A program made the translations under genes and the position numbers. From Planctomycetota bacterium (lineage in GTDB: Bacteria > Planctomycetota > Brocadiia > SM23-32): a stretch of 7,602 nucleotides of DNA. The notes below the pieces were generated by a model. It did not search any database. It was not told the origin of the DNA and was given only the letters and a program-made list of their open reading frames with translations. Location: positions 1 to 7,602 of the forward strand of contig JAUVVP010000071.1 of the NCBI GenBank assembly GCA_030604585.1. Direction: 5' to 3'. Shown one piece after another: positions 1 through 6,414 of this stretch; the first letter of the stretch is position 1; each line of letters begins with the position of its first letter.

Positions 1-2
1 CG

Positions 3-917
3 CGCGTCTTCCGCGAGGTCTGCGCCCTGGGCGCCGAACTCGACGGCCTGGAGGACCACATCCTCGGCGCCGCGGCCCAGGCCCAGGTCGCCCTGATCTT
101 CGACTGGGAGAGCTGGTGGACCCTTCAGAACACCTCCGGCCCCTGCCGGGACAAGAAGTACTGCGAGACGGTCTTTAAGTATTACCGGGCCCTGTGGCGG
201 CGCAACGTCCCGGTCGCCGTCGTCGGCACGGATGCGGACCTGTCGGGCTACGGCGTGGTCATCGCTCCGATGCTCTACATGGTCGGGGGGGACTGGGCCG
301 AGCGGGTGGAGGAGTTCGTGCGCTCGGGCGGCCGCTTCGTCACCACGTGCCTGAGCGGCTGGGTGGACCAGACCGACCTGGCGTATGGTGGCTACCCCGG
401 CCCCCTGCGCACCGTCACCGGCGTCTGGGTGGAGGAGATCGACGCCCTCTACAATGACCAGCAGAATCGCATCATCATGAAGCAGCCGTTCGGGCCCTGC
501 CGCGGGGAGTACGCCTGCGGGCGGCTCTGCGATCTGATGCACGCCGAGGCGGCGACGGTGCTGGCCACCTACGGCGAGGAGTTCTACGCCGGATGGCCGG
601 CGGTCACCGAGAATCAGTTGGGCGAGGGCTACGCCTACTACATCGGCACCGACCCCGAGCCCGACTTCCTGCTGCACCTCTTCCGGACCATCTGCGCGGA
701 CAGCGGGATAACGCCCGTGCTGGAGGGGTCTGACGGCGTCGAGGTGCGGCGCAGGTCCCACAAGGACCGCAGCTTCCTCTTCGTGCTCAACCACCACGAA
801 GAGGTGTCACGAGTGGCCCTGCCCGAGGGCCGCTACCGCGACATGCTGAGCGGGCAGGAACTCAGCGGCGAGATACCCCTGCGCGGGCTGGACGTGCGCA
901 TCATCGAGGAGCTTTGA
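3..917 (+). CDS. GH42 beta-galactosidase, C-terminal part (5' end outside window)
   Basis: The frame is open from the left edge to a TGA at 915-917, giving 304 residues without a start, so the catalytic TIM barrel and its two glutamates lie upstream of the window. Fragment residues 29-41 (VALIFDWESWWTL) are the hallmark opening of the GH42 beta-galactosidase trimerisation domain. That domain continues through the region VVIAPMLYMV (about 81-90) to roughly residue 235. Residues about 240-304 form the small all-beta C-terminal domain, with FLFVLNHHEEV followed by a MLSGQEL segment, as at the end of most GH42 enzymes. The family hydrolyses terminal beta-D-galactosides and usually acts as a trimer. 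The epimerase starts 71 bp downstream on the same strand, so co-transcription is possible but unproven. The family call is confident; the exact substrate (lactose, galactan oligomers, arabinosides) cannot be read from this part. Confidence 0.9.
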   Translation, partial: RVFREVCALGAELDGLEDHILGAAAQAQVALIFDWESWWTLQNTSGPCRDKKYCETVFKYYRALWRRNVPVAVVGTDADLSGYGVVIAPMLYMVGGDWAERVEEFVRSGGRFVTTCLSGWVDQTDLAYGGYPGPLRTVTGVWVEEIDALYNDQQNRIIMKQPFGPCRGEYACGRLCDLMHAEAATVLATYGEEFYAGWPAVTENQLGEGYAYYIGTDPEPDFLLHLFRTICADSGITPVLEGSDGVEVRRRSHKDRSFLFVLNHHEEVSRVALPEGRYRDMLSGQELSGEIPLRGLDVRIIEEL

Positions 918-971
918 CGGCTCCGAGGGGAGAAGGCGCATCGGGCCTGACGCTGCCTTGTGATGCTCACT

Positions 972-981
972 GAGGAAAGGA
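972..981 (+). promoter_or_regulatory. Ribosome binding site of the epimerase gene
   Basis: GAGGAAAGGA lies 7 nt before the ATG at 989. This purine-rich Shine-Dalgarno match supports that start, which also places the Rossmann strand right at the N-terminus as expected for the family. Confidence 0.7.
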
Positions 982-988
982 CCATCGC

Positions 989-1978
989 ATGAGAAGGGCG
1001 CTGATAACGGGCGGGGCCGGCTTCATCGGCTCCCACCTGGTCGAGAGCCTGATCGCCGAGGGCCTTGAAGTCTACGTGCTGGACGACCTTTCCACCGGCG
1101 CGGTGCGCAACCTGGACGAGGTCCGCTCCGACCCCAGGCTTCACCTGCACCTGGACGACATCGACAATGGGCCCCTGCTGACCGAGCTGGTGGACCGGGC
1201 CGACGTCGTCTTCCATCTGGCCGCGGCGGTGGGCGTCAAGCTTATCGTCGAGGACCCCGTCCGCACCATAGAGACCAACATCCACGGCACGGAGATGATC
1301 CTGAGCCGCTGCGCCAGGAAAAGGAAGAAGATCCTGCTGGCCTCGACCAGCGAGGTCTACGGCAAGGGCCAGGACTCCTCCTTCAGCGAGGAGGACGACC
1401 TGGTCTTCGGCGCCACCACTAAGTCGCGCTGGAGTTACGGCTGCTCGAAGGCCATAGACGAATTCCTGGGGCTGGCTTACTGGAACGAGCACGGACTGCC
1501 GGTGGTCATCGCGCGGTTCTTCAACACGGTCGGACCGCGGCAGGTGGGCCAGTACGGCATGGTCGTGCCCCGTTTCGTCCAGCAGGCCCTCGACGGGGGG
1601 CCCATCACGGTCTACGGCGACGGCGAACAGGTCCGCTGCTTCGCCCACGTCAGCGACATCGTCTGGGCCATGCGTTCCCTGATGAACTGCGGGGAGGCCG
1701 TGGGGCAGATATTCAACGTCGGCAGCGACCAACCCGTCACCATCAACCAACTGGCCGAGAAGGTGCGGGAGCTGGTCAACCCCGACGTCGAGGTCGTCCA
1801 CATCCCCTATGCCGAGGCCTACGCCGAGGGCTTCGAAGACATCCGCTACCGGGTGCCCGACGTCGGCAAGCTGAGACGGGTCATCGGCTTCGAGCCGAAA
1901 TACGACCTGGAGCATATCCTGGCCGACGTGCGCGACTACCTTGCGACCGAAAGCGGCCTGGCGGGCGCTTTCGACTGA
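989..1978 (+). CDS. NAD-dependent nucleotide-sugar epimerase/dehydratase (extended SDR)
   Basis: This is a complete 329-residue protein, the usual length for extended short-chain dehydrogenases acting on nucleotide sugars. The N-terminal Rossmann motif GGAGFIG (residues 8-14) binds NAD. An acidic pair D32-D33 ends the second strand, where it would contact the adenine ribose. STSEVYG (119-125) supplies the catalytic Ser/Thr, and Y150-x3-K154 is the active-site Tyr/Lys pair. RFFNTVGPRQ (176-185) and the downstream HVSDIVWAM and NVGSDQ segments match the NDP-sugar binding half. The sequence resembles UDP-glucuronate decarboxylase, UDP-glucose 4-epimerase and GDP-mannose dehydratase relatives, and I cannot choose between these reactions. 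There is no signal peptide, so it is cytoplasmic. It follows the GH42 gene on the same strand, which would suit galactose handling, but a cell-surface polysaccharide role is equally possible. Confidence 0.93.
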   Translation: MRRALITGGAGFIGSHLVESLIAEGLEVYVLDDLSTGAVRNLDEVRSDPRLHLHLDDIDNGPLLTELVDRADVVFHLAAAVGVKLIVEDPVRTIETNIHGTEMILSRCARKRKKILLASTSEVYGKGQDSSFSEEDDLVFGATTKSRWSYGCSKAIDEFLGLAYWNEHGLPVVIARFFNTVGPRQVGQYGMVVPRFVQQALDGGPITVYGDGEQVRCFAHVSDIVWAMRSLMNCGEAVGQIFNVGSDQPVTINQLAEKVRELVNPDVEVVHIPYAEAYAEGFEDIRYRVPDVGKLRRVIGFEPKYDLEHILADVRDYLATESGLAGAFD

Positions 1979-2068
1979 GGGGCCGCCGCCATATGGAAGT
2001 CTACGCAAATGAAACATGCCGCACGCCCGACTTGGCGGAATCTGCTACGCCGTCAGCGCTGCGTGAAG

Positions 2069-2103
2069 CCCCGTAGGGGTCAGTGAGAATAGCCCAGCGA
2101 TTC
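2069..2103 (-). repeat. Intergenic repeat, copy 1 of an inverted pair
   Basis: Read on the minus strand, this segment begins with the 12-mer ATCGCTGGGCTA (plus positions 2090-2101) and leads 11 nt later into the hairpin CCCC-TAC-GGGG (2069-2079). The same core and the same spacing to a small C/G hairpin recur in the opposite orientation at 2415-2451. This suggests a dispersed palindromic element, not chance similarity. The similarity may extend further left toward 2032, but I cannot set the border from one genome window. Confidence 0.6.
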
Positions 2104-2165
2104 GTACCTGTTTGGCCTGTGCTTGTATAGAGGTCCCTGTGGGGCTTGACTTTGCCGTGGCGTTC

Positions 2166-2222
2166 GGGGCTTCAGCCCCAGGTAAGGTGTTCAACCCCGC
2201 GGCTCGCCCTGACGGGGCGGGG
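2166..2222 (+). repeat. 57-bp two-hairpin direct repeat, copy A
   Basis: This copy matches 2278-2334 at 53 of 57 positions with a constant offset of 112 bp; the first 28 nt are identical. It starts with the hairpin GGGGC-TTCA-GCCCC (2166-2179) and ends with a weaker hairpin CGCCC/GGGCG around a TGACG loop (2205-2219). The two-hairpin layout resembles REP-like or BIME-like elements. No RAYT transposase is present in the window. Confidence 0.75.
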
Positions 2223-2274
2223 CGATGAGACGGCGTCGCAAGGCAGTTGGCGGCGGAGCCGCCGGGGCGTAAAG

Positions 2275-2335
2275 CCTGGGGCTTCAGCCCCAGGTAAGGT
2301 GTTCAGCCCCCCAGCCCGCCCTGACGGGGCGGGGG
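2275..2335 (+). repeat. 57-bp two-hairpin direct repeat, copy B
   Basis: This is the second copy of the element at 2166-2222, with better-preserved stems. Hairpin 1 is CCTGGGGC-TTCA-GCCCCAGG (2275-2294), a perfect 8-bp stem. Hairpin 2 is CCCGCCC-TGACG-GGGCGGG (2315-2333), a perfect 7-bp stem. The differences from copy A at 2313 and 2316 fall at the base of hairpin 2, where copy B is the more stable, which hints at selection for or descent from a folded form. Confidence 0.75.
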
Positions 2336-2414
2336 CATGTGTGGTCTTCGTTTCCCAGGCTTTATGCCGGCGCCCCTTCAGGGCGCGTTGTTGGGTGCGG
2401 TGTTGTCCTGGGGC

Positions 2415-2451
2415 TTCATCGCTGGGCTACTATCAGGTGTCCCTTCGGGAC
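2415..2451 (+). repeat. Intergenic repeat, copy 2 of an inverted pair
   Basis: The core ATCGCTGGGCTA lies at 2418-2429 and is followed 11 nt later by the hairpin CCC-TTC-GGG (2441-2449), extended to GTCCC/GGGAC (2439-2451). Core and hairpin spacing equal those of the reverse-oriented copy at 2069-2103. The two copies bracket the direct repeats, so the whole 2069-2451 block may be a composite of nested repeat elements. Confidence 0.6.
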
Positions 2452-2515
2452 CGCCCTATTGTGGACATCTTTCAGAACGCCGGTCCTGTATTCGGCCCCC
2501 GCACCGGCACGTGAC

Positions 2516-2565
2516 GGCGCCGCCCCATCGTGCGGCGGTGGGCGCCGCCCCATCGTGCGGCGGTG
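2516..2565. repeat. Perfect 25-bp tandem duplication next to the DUF192 stop codon
   Basis: The units 2516-2540 and 2541-2565 are identical. Each contains CGCCGC and GCGGCG (2518-2523 and 2532-2537 in unit 1), able to form a 6-bp stem with an 8-nt loop. The array begins 2 bp past the minus-strand stop at 2568-2570, so its hairpins would form at the very 3' end of the DUF192 message and could help end transcription or protect the RNA. Confidence 0.8.
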
Positions 2566-2567
2566 GG

Positions 2568-3668
2568 TCAGGGAATCCGCACCCAATCGCCCGGCTCCAC
2601 GTCGTGCTGGCGAAACCAGCCCTGCTCCACCTCGAGCACGTAGGGGACGGGCACCGTCGAGGTCACGGCGTGGCGGTCTCCCGGGTTCAGCCTCTCGATG
2701 TTCACGATGGTGCCGTCGGAGCGGATGAAGGCTATCGAGATCGGGAAGGATACCGTCATCATCACGAACGTCGGCCGCAGCGGGCGCGGGAAGTAGAACA
2801 GCATGCCCTCGCCGGGCTCCAGCCCGCCCCGGCCCTGAAGGCCCCAGGCCCTCCTGGCCGGCGTATCCGCCAGCTCGGCGGCCACCGGATGGCCGTCAAC
2901 CTTCAAGTCCACCATCCTGAACTCGCGCAGCCGCAACCAGACGTGCTCGGTCGCACCGTCGCGATGGAGACACGGTAGTTCCAGAGGATAGTCTCCCGCC
3001 ATAGAGAGCCGGGCAGCCTCCCGGCCTCCCCACCGCACGACCACCGTCCAGGGAGGCTCATCCTTGGCCACCGGCTCAGCGGGGAACCCCAATGCCTCGA
3101 CCAGCAGGGCGGGCTCGCCTGCTTGCGTCCGCAGCAGGCGCCCCCGGATGGTCAGCTCGTCCCCGGGCAGTGCGGCCCGGATGAACTCCGCCGGCTTCCG
3201 CCTGTGGGCCGGCACCAGGCAGTTCGCTCCGCCCGCCGTGGTGAAAGCGCATGCGATCGGCACTTGCCGCCCGTCCGGCAAGCTGAGCACCGGCAGTTGA
3301 GTTCCGCCGGCCGGCCGGACCTCCGCCAGCCTGTCGGTAAGGCGGACCCTGGCTTCTGAGCCGGCCAGCGCCAGTTGACGCGCCTCGGCAGCCGTGCAGT
3401 CGCGGTAGTCCCCGCTCTCCTGTCGGCCCTCCTCCTGGCGCGTGACCTCAACGGTCAGCCGCGCCGTTGCGCCCTCCACGTAGCTACAGGGGAACTCCAG
3501 CTCATGGCTGCCCGCCTCGCCGATCCGTCGGACCTGCTGCGTGCCTTGCCAGAGGACCGTCAGGTCGCGCGCCAACCGCGACCGCGGCCCGTGCGGCGCG
3601 ATCACGCTGCCCGAGGAGAGCAGGACCGCCAAGGCGAGCCCGCCCGTTATGGCAATGATGGACCTCAT
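2568..3668 (-). CDS. Exported DUF192 protein with a duplicated N-terminal module
   Basis: This 366-residue protein opens with a signal peptide or single anchor (residues 1-24, ITGGLALAVLLSS core, no lipobox cysteine). The last third (about 253-364) is a DUF192 domain, recognised by ELADTPARRAWGLQGR, GEGMLFYF, the F-x-M-M-T segment, SIAFIRSDGTIVNIE and the closing LEVEQGWF. Stand-alone DUF192 proteins are usually about 110-170 residues, so the preceding 230 residues are extra. Within them, residues 36-76 and 208-249 resemble each other (LEFPCSYVEGAT against LELPCLHRDGAT), and a segment around 168-195 (PGDELTIRGRLL) looks OB-fold-like. Cysteines at 61 and 233 are equivalent in the two repeats. 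GGGGAG at 3674-3679 is the ribosome binding site, 5 nt before the ATG. DUF192 function is not firmly known. The sulfatase lies 200 bp upstream on the same strand. Confidence 0.85.
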   Translation of the reverse strand: MRSIIAITGGLALAVLLSSGSVIAPHGPRSRLARDLTVLWQGTQQVRRIGEAGSHELEFPCSYVEGATARLTVEVTRQEEGRQESGDYRDCTAAEARQLALAGSEARVRLTDRLAEVRPAGGTQLPVLSLPDGRQVPIACAFTTAGGANCLVPAHRRKPAEFIRAALPGDELTIRGRLLRTQAGEPALLVEALGFPAEPVAKDEPPWTVVVRWGGREAARLSMAGDYPLELPCLHRDGATEHVWLRLREFRMVDLKVDGHPVAAELADTPARRAWGLQGRGGLEPGEGMLFYFPRPLRPTFVMMTVSFPISIAFIRSDGTIVNIERLNPGDRHAVTSTVPVPYVLEVEQGWFRQHDVEPGDWVRIP

Positions 3669-3756
3669 GATGGCTCCCCACCGACAGACCGAGAGAGCAG
3701 CACCAATCCCGTGCCGAACAGGATAACTGAAGAAGGCGAACGCCGCCAGCCGATGT

Positions 3757-3848
3757 ATGTAGCTCAGGCTCTCCAGCCTGAGAAAGCCGCCGGAGGCGGC
3801 TTCAGCAGATTTGTCTGCCTCGGGCAGACTGGAGAGTCTGCTCTACAT
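3757..3848. repeat. 92-bp composite inverted repeat with nested hairpins
   Basis: The outer arms 3757-3780 and 3825-3848 match as inverted copies at 20 of 24 positions (both outer ends are ATGTAG). Inside are an 8-bp stem CTCAGGCT/AGCCTGAG with loop CTCC (3763-3782), an 8-bp stem AAGCCGCC/GGCGGCTT with loop GGA (3784-3802), a 5-bp stem GCAGA/TCTGC (3805-3818) and a 7-bp stem GCAGACT/AGTCTGC with loop GGAG (3824-3841). It sits in the 200-bp gap between sulfatase and DUF192, both minus strand, and would be in the transcript if they are co-transcribed. The modular palindromic make-up suggests a dispersed element. The remaining 3669-3756 shows no promoter that I can defend. Confidence 0.75.
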
Positions 3849-3868
3849 GGGGGAAAGGGGGCAGCGGG

Positions 3869-5242
3869 TCAGTACTGCCCCGTCCTGAGGGGATACTGTT
3901 TCTCCACGTCGAACCCGCGCCGCAGCAGCTCCGTCCGCATCGTCTGAAGGGCTTCCCGGTAGTCGGCATCAGCGCTCACGTTGCATAGCTCGTGCGGGTC
4001 CCCCTTCAGGTCGAACAGCATCTGCCGGCCCGAGTTGCACGCGCAGTACTTGAAGTCGTGGGTCCTGACGGTCTTCCACGACGCGCCGAACGGCCTGCGG
4101 TACTCGATGTAGGCGGAACGCCTCTCTGCATAGTCGCCGCCTTCAAGAAGGCGACGGAACGAATGCCCCTGGAAAAAAGGCGGCGCCTGCACGCCGCAGT
4201 AGTCGAGGACGGTCGGGGCGACGTCCACGGCCTCGATCAGTTCGGGCCGAACCATCCCTGCCCGAATCCGCCCAGGATAGGAGACAATGAGGGGAACGTG
4301 GGTGCAACTATCCAGCCCGGGCGGCCCCTTCCCGACGGTGCCGTGGTCGCCCAGGTGCTCCCCGTGGTCCGAGGTGAAGATCACAACCGTGTCGTCGCGG
4401 ACGCCGGCCTCATCAAGCGCGGCCAGTATCTTCCCCACCTGGTCATCCACGTGGCTGATGAGGGCGTAGTAGTAGGCCTTGACCTTGCGCCATTCGTCGT
4501 CCGAGAGCCCGAACCGGTCCTCGCCTTCGTTCATGAGCGGCAGGGGCAGGCGCGACGGGTCGTACATGTCCACGAAGCGCGCCGGCGGGTTAAGCGGCGC
4601 GTGGGGCGCGTAGAAGCCGGCTATGGCAAAGAAGGGCTCGTCCTTGTGCCGGCCGATGTAGCGGACGGTCTCCTCGGCCACGAAGGCGCTGTGCGTCAGT
4701 TCCTCCGGCCCTTCGAAGAGGTAGGGCTCGTGCATGTCGCGGGCCTTCTCGATGGGTTCGCCCGTCCATGCAGGCGGCGTGCCGCAGCGGCAGTTCTCCA
4801 CCCGCGAGGGGTCCTTCCGCTCAACCCACTTGATGTAGGCGTCGTCGTAGCAGCCCGGCTCGTCCGACAGGATGAGGGTGTCGAACCCATAGCTCGGATG
4901 CGGCTCGCGGTGGTCCCGGTTGGCGTGATTCCTGAAGTGGAGCTTGCCGAGGTTGCCCGTGTGGTAGCCGTAGGGCTTGAGGATCGTGTGGAGGGTCGGC
5001 ACGTCCTGGCGCATCTCGATGCCGTTGCAGACGGACCCGATGGCCGAAGGGTACTGCCCGCTCAGCAGGCTGTGGCGGCTGGGCATGCAGACCGGGTTGT
5101 TGCAGAAGGCGTTCTGGAACAGGACGCCGCCGGCGGCCAGGGCGTCCAGGTTCGGCGTGAGAATGTGTTCGTTCCCGGCGCAGTGGATGGTGTCCCAGCG
5201 CTGCTGGTCCGTATAGAGCAGAAGCACGTTCGGTCGCTTCAT
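3869..5242 (-). CDS. Sulfatase (formylglycine-dependent, type I Cys motif)
   Basis: This 457-residue hydrolase of the alkaline phosphatase/sulfatase superfamily removes sulfate esters. The signature CMPSRHSLLSG (residues 52-62) contains C52, the residue oxidised to the catalytic formylglycine. Metal and active-site candidates are D12 in LLLYTDQQ, K100 and H102 in LGKLHF, H214 in YAPHAP, D292-H293 in FTSDHGEHLGDHG and K305. The first acidic residue is followed by Q13 where many relatives have a second Asp. The start at 5242 is chosen because AGGAGG lies 9 nt upstream and the family's first beta strand begins at residue 5; the longer open frame to 5494 adds unrelated residues and overlaps the DUF72 gene. 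No signal peptide is seen, so the protein looks cytoplasmic. A Cys-type site needs a maturation enzyme, which is not in this window. The substrate is unknown; the nearby GH42 gene suggests a sulfated glycan. Confidence 0.93.
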   Translation of the reverse strand: MKRPNVLLLYTDQQRWDTIHCAGNEHILTPNLDALAAGGVLFQNAFCNNPVCMPSRHSLLSGQYPSAIGSVCNGIEMRQDVPTLHTILKPYGYHTGNLGKLHFRNHANRDHREPHPSYGFDTLILSDEPGCYDDAYIKWVERKDPSRVENCRCGTPPAWTGEPIEKARDMHEPYLFEGPEELTHSAFVAEETVRYIGRHKDEPFFAIAGFYAPHAPLNPPARFVDMYDPSRLPLPLMNEGEDRFGLSDDEWRKVKAYYYALISHVDDQVGKILAALDEAGVRDDTVVIFTSDHGEHLGDHGTVGKGPPGLDSCTHVPLIVSYPGRIRAGMVRPELIEAVDVAPTVLDYCGVQAPPFFQGHSFRRLLEGGDYAERRSAYIEYRRPFGASWKTVRTHDFKYCACNSGRQMLFDLKGDPHELCNVSADADYREALQTMRTELLRRGFDVEKQYPLRTGQY

Positions 5243-5251
5243 CTTTCGGTG

Positions 5252-5257
5252 CCTCCT
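5252..5257 (-). promoter_or_regulatory. Ribosome binding site that fixes the sulfatase start
   Basis: AGGAGG on the minus strand, 9 nt before the ATG at 5240-5242, is a perfect Shine-Dalgarno core. It decides in favour of the shorter start over in-frame starts further upstream. Confidence 0.8.
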
Positions 5258-5312
5258 GATGCGTGGGTTGGCGCCGGGCCGCGGTGTTCGGACCCGAGCG
5301 CCACTGTCTTCC

Positions 5313-5340
5313 TTGCAGCGCGGTGCCCGTGGGGTACACT
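5313..5340 (+). promoter_or_regulatory. Possible sigma-70 promoter for the DUF72 gene
   Basis: TTGCAG (5313-5318) and TACACT (5335-5340) are 16 bp apart and point toward the gene at 5455. The match to the consensus is only partial, and a GC-rich genome of unknown phylum may use other boxes. The -10-like hexamer lies inside the loop of the inverted repeat at 5321-5358, which would make sense if that repeat is an operator. Confidence 0.25.
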
Positions 5341-5366
5341 GTGGGTTGCCGGGCACCGGCGCCGGT
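5321..5366. promoter_or_regulatory. Inverted repeat and overlapping palindrome in the divergent spacer
   Basis: CGGTGCCCG (5321-5329) and CGGGCACCG (5350-5358) are a perfect 9-bp inverted repeat 20 bp apart. The right arm runs into the perfect 12-bp palindrome ACCGGCGCCGGT (5355-5366). The position between two divergent starts (5242 minus and 5455 plus) is where an operator acting on both genes would be expected. No regulator gene is in the window, so the binding protein is unknown. GC-rich DNA makes such matches more likely by chance. Confidence 0.4.
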
Positions 5367-5454
5367 AACACTAAACCGAATCGGGCCGGCGAAGCAATGG
5401 CAAGTGCTTTGGCCCGGCCGATTACGACTCTGGTAACGATGTTCTGGGACGGCG

Positions 5455-6204
5455 ATGGCGGCACAGACTCCCAGGCAGGTCCGTGTCGGCACATCGGGCT
5501 GGAGCTACAGACACTGGCGGGGCATCTTCTACCCCGACAGACTCCCCCAGCGGCGGTGGCTCGCCCATTACATGGAGCACTTCGACACGGTCGAGGTCAA
5601 CAGCACCTTCTACCACCTGCCGCGCGAGTCGACCATGGACTCCTGGCGCGAGCAGGCGCCCGACGGGTTCCTCTACGCGCTGAAGGCCAGCCGCTTCATC
5701 ACGCACGCCAAGCTGCTGAGCGGGGCAAGGGAGGCGCTGCGCGAATTCGTTCGCCTGGCCCGCATGCTGCAGCACCACCTCGGCCCGATCCTCTACCAAC
5801 TGCCCCCGCGGTTCAAGCGCGACCTGCGCACGCTCGAGGCGTTCCTGAAGTTGCTGCCGCAGGACCTGGTCAGCGTCTTCGAGTTCCGCGACGAGAGCTG
5901 GTACGGCGAGGATGTCTTCGAGCTACTGGAAGAGCATGGCGCCTGCTTCTGCGCGCACGACATGCCCGGCATCCCGACTCCGCGCCGGGGCACGGGGCCG
6001 GTTGCTTACGTCCGCTTCCACGGGCCGGGCCGGCGCTACACGGGCGCCTATCCCGAGGAGCTTCTGGCCGAGTGGGCCGAGTGGATGGCCGGCCAGCGGC
6101 AGGCAGGACGGAGCGTGCACGCCTATTTCAACAACGACATCGGCGGCCACGCCGTCCACGACGCCCGGGCCCTGTGCGGCCTTGTCGAGTGGCTGAAGCG
6201 GTGA
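5455..6204 (+). CDS. DUF72 (YecE-like) TIM-barrel protein
   Basis: This complete 249-residue protein is of typical family length. The N-terminal motif VGTSGWSYRHWRGIFYP (11-27) and VEVNSTFYHLP (46-56) are diagnostic of DUF72. They are followed by FLYALKASRFITH, then LGPILYQLPPRF in mid-protein, and YFNNDIGGHAVHDA (224-237) at the end. The conserved polar residues of these motifs line one face of the predicted barrel in known family structures, but no reaction has been firmly assigned. It has no signal peptide and is probably cytoplasmic. The ribosome binding site is weak (GGGA at 5446-5449). It is divergent from the sulfatase and convergent with the CooC-like gene, so it is probably transcribed alone. 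The family is sure; the function is unknown. Confidence 0.93.
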   Translation: MAAQTPRQVRVGTSGWSYRHWRGIFYPDRLPQRRWLAHYMEHFDTVEVNSTFYHLPRESTMDSWREQAPDGFLYALKASRFITHAKLLSGAREALREFVRLARMLQHHLGPILYQLPPRFKRDLRTLEAFLKLLPQDLVSVFEFRDESWYGEDVFELLEEHGACFCAHDMPGIPTPRRGTGPVAYVRFHGPGRRYTGAYPEELLAEWAEWMAGQRQAGRSVHAYFNNDIGGHAVHDARALCGLVEWLKR

Positions 6205-6246
6205 GGTCACCAGGACACCACAACGACACGACGAGCAAGCAAGACC

Positions 6247-6289
6247 GGGACTGGCATCGGTTTTCCGGAGGAAACACCGTGCCTGTCCC
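6247..6289. other. Long interrupted hairpin between convergent genes
   Basis: An 18-bp stem forms in four blocks: GGGAC/GTCCC, GGCA/TGCC, CGGT/ACCG and TTTCC/GGAAA. They are interrupted by one T-T mismatch and two single-base bulges, and closed by a GGA loop at 6267-6269. It lies 43 bp past the DUF72 stop and 126 bp from the CooC-like stop, a fitting place for a two-way transcription end, although neither side has a run of T. On the plus strand the top of the stem also reads GGAGGA, followed 6 nt later by GTG. The rest of the spacer 6205-6414 holds nothing else that I can name. Confidence 0.6.
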
Positions 6290-6414
6290 AGCGTTCTGCG
6301 TCGGGCGACCACAAGCAGGAACCACCACGATGACGGCGACAGACAGGAGCCGCGGAACGTCTCTGACACATTGCGGCGTCGGGGTGGGCCCTCCGCCATC
6401 GGGAGTGCCGGGGA

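Larger units (their letters stand above)
1979..2567. other. 589-bp gene-free spacer filled with hairpins and short repeats
   Basis: No convincing coding region lies between the epimerase stop and the DUF192 stop. Open frames here are products of high GC and have no recognisable protein pattern. The stretch instead holds an inverted repeat pair (2069-2103 and 2415-2451), a 57-bp direct repeat (2166-2222 and 2278-2334), single hairpins (GGCGGC/GCCGCC at 2249-2263; GCGCCC/GGGCGC at 2370-2386) and a 25-bp tandem repeat (2516-2565). The genes on both sides converge on it, so some hairpins may also stop transcription, but no hairpin is followed by a T run. Confidence 0.75.

Noticed and set aside
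833..2017. 394-codon minus-strand frame opposite the epimerase
   Set aside because: It lies antisense to a gene with complete SDR motifs and shows no domain of its own.
1993..2076. 27-codon frame just after the epimerase (ATG at 1993)
   Set aside because: It has no ribosome binding site and runs into the repeat at 2069, so coding is unlikely.
3992..5368. 458-codon plus-strand frame opposite the sulfatase
   Set aside because: It lies antisense to a clear sulfatase with an intact active site; the translation is a V/R/A/G-rich shadow.
5382..5416. CGGGCC/GGCCCG inverted repeat with an inner AAGCA/TGCTT pairing before the DUF72 gene
   Set aside because: The inner and outer stems do not stack cleanly and the sequence is GC-rich; not strong enough to call as a site.
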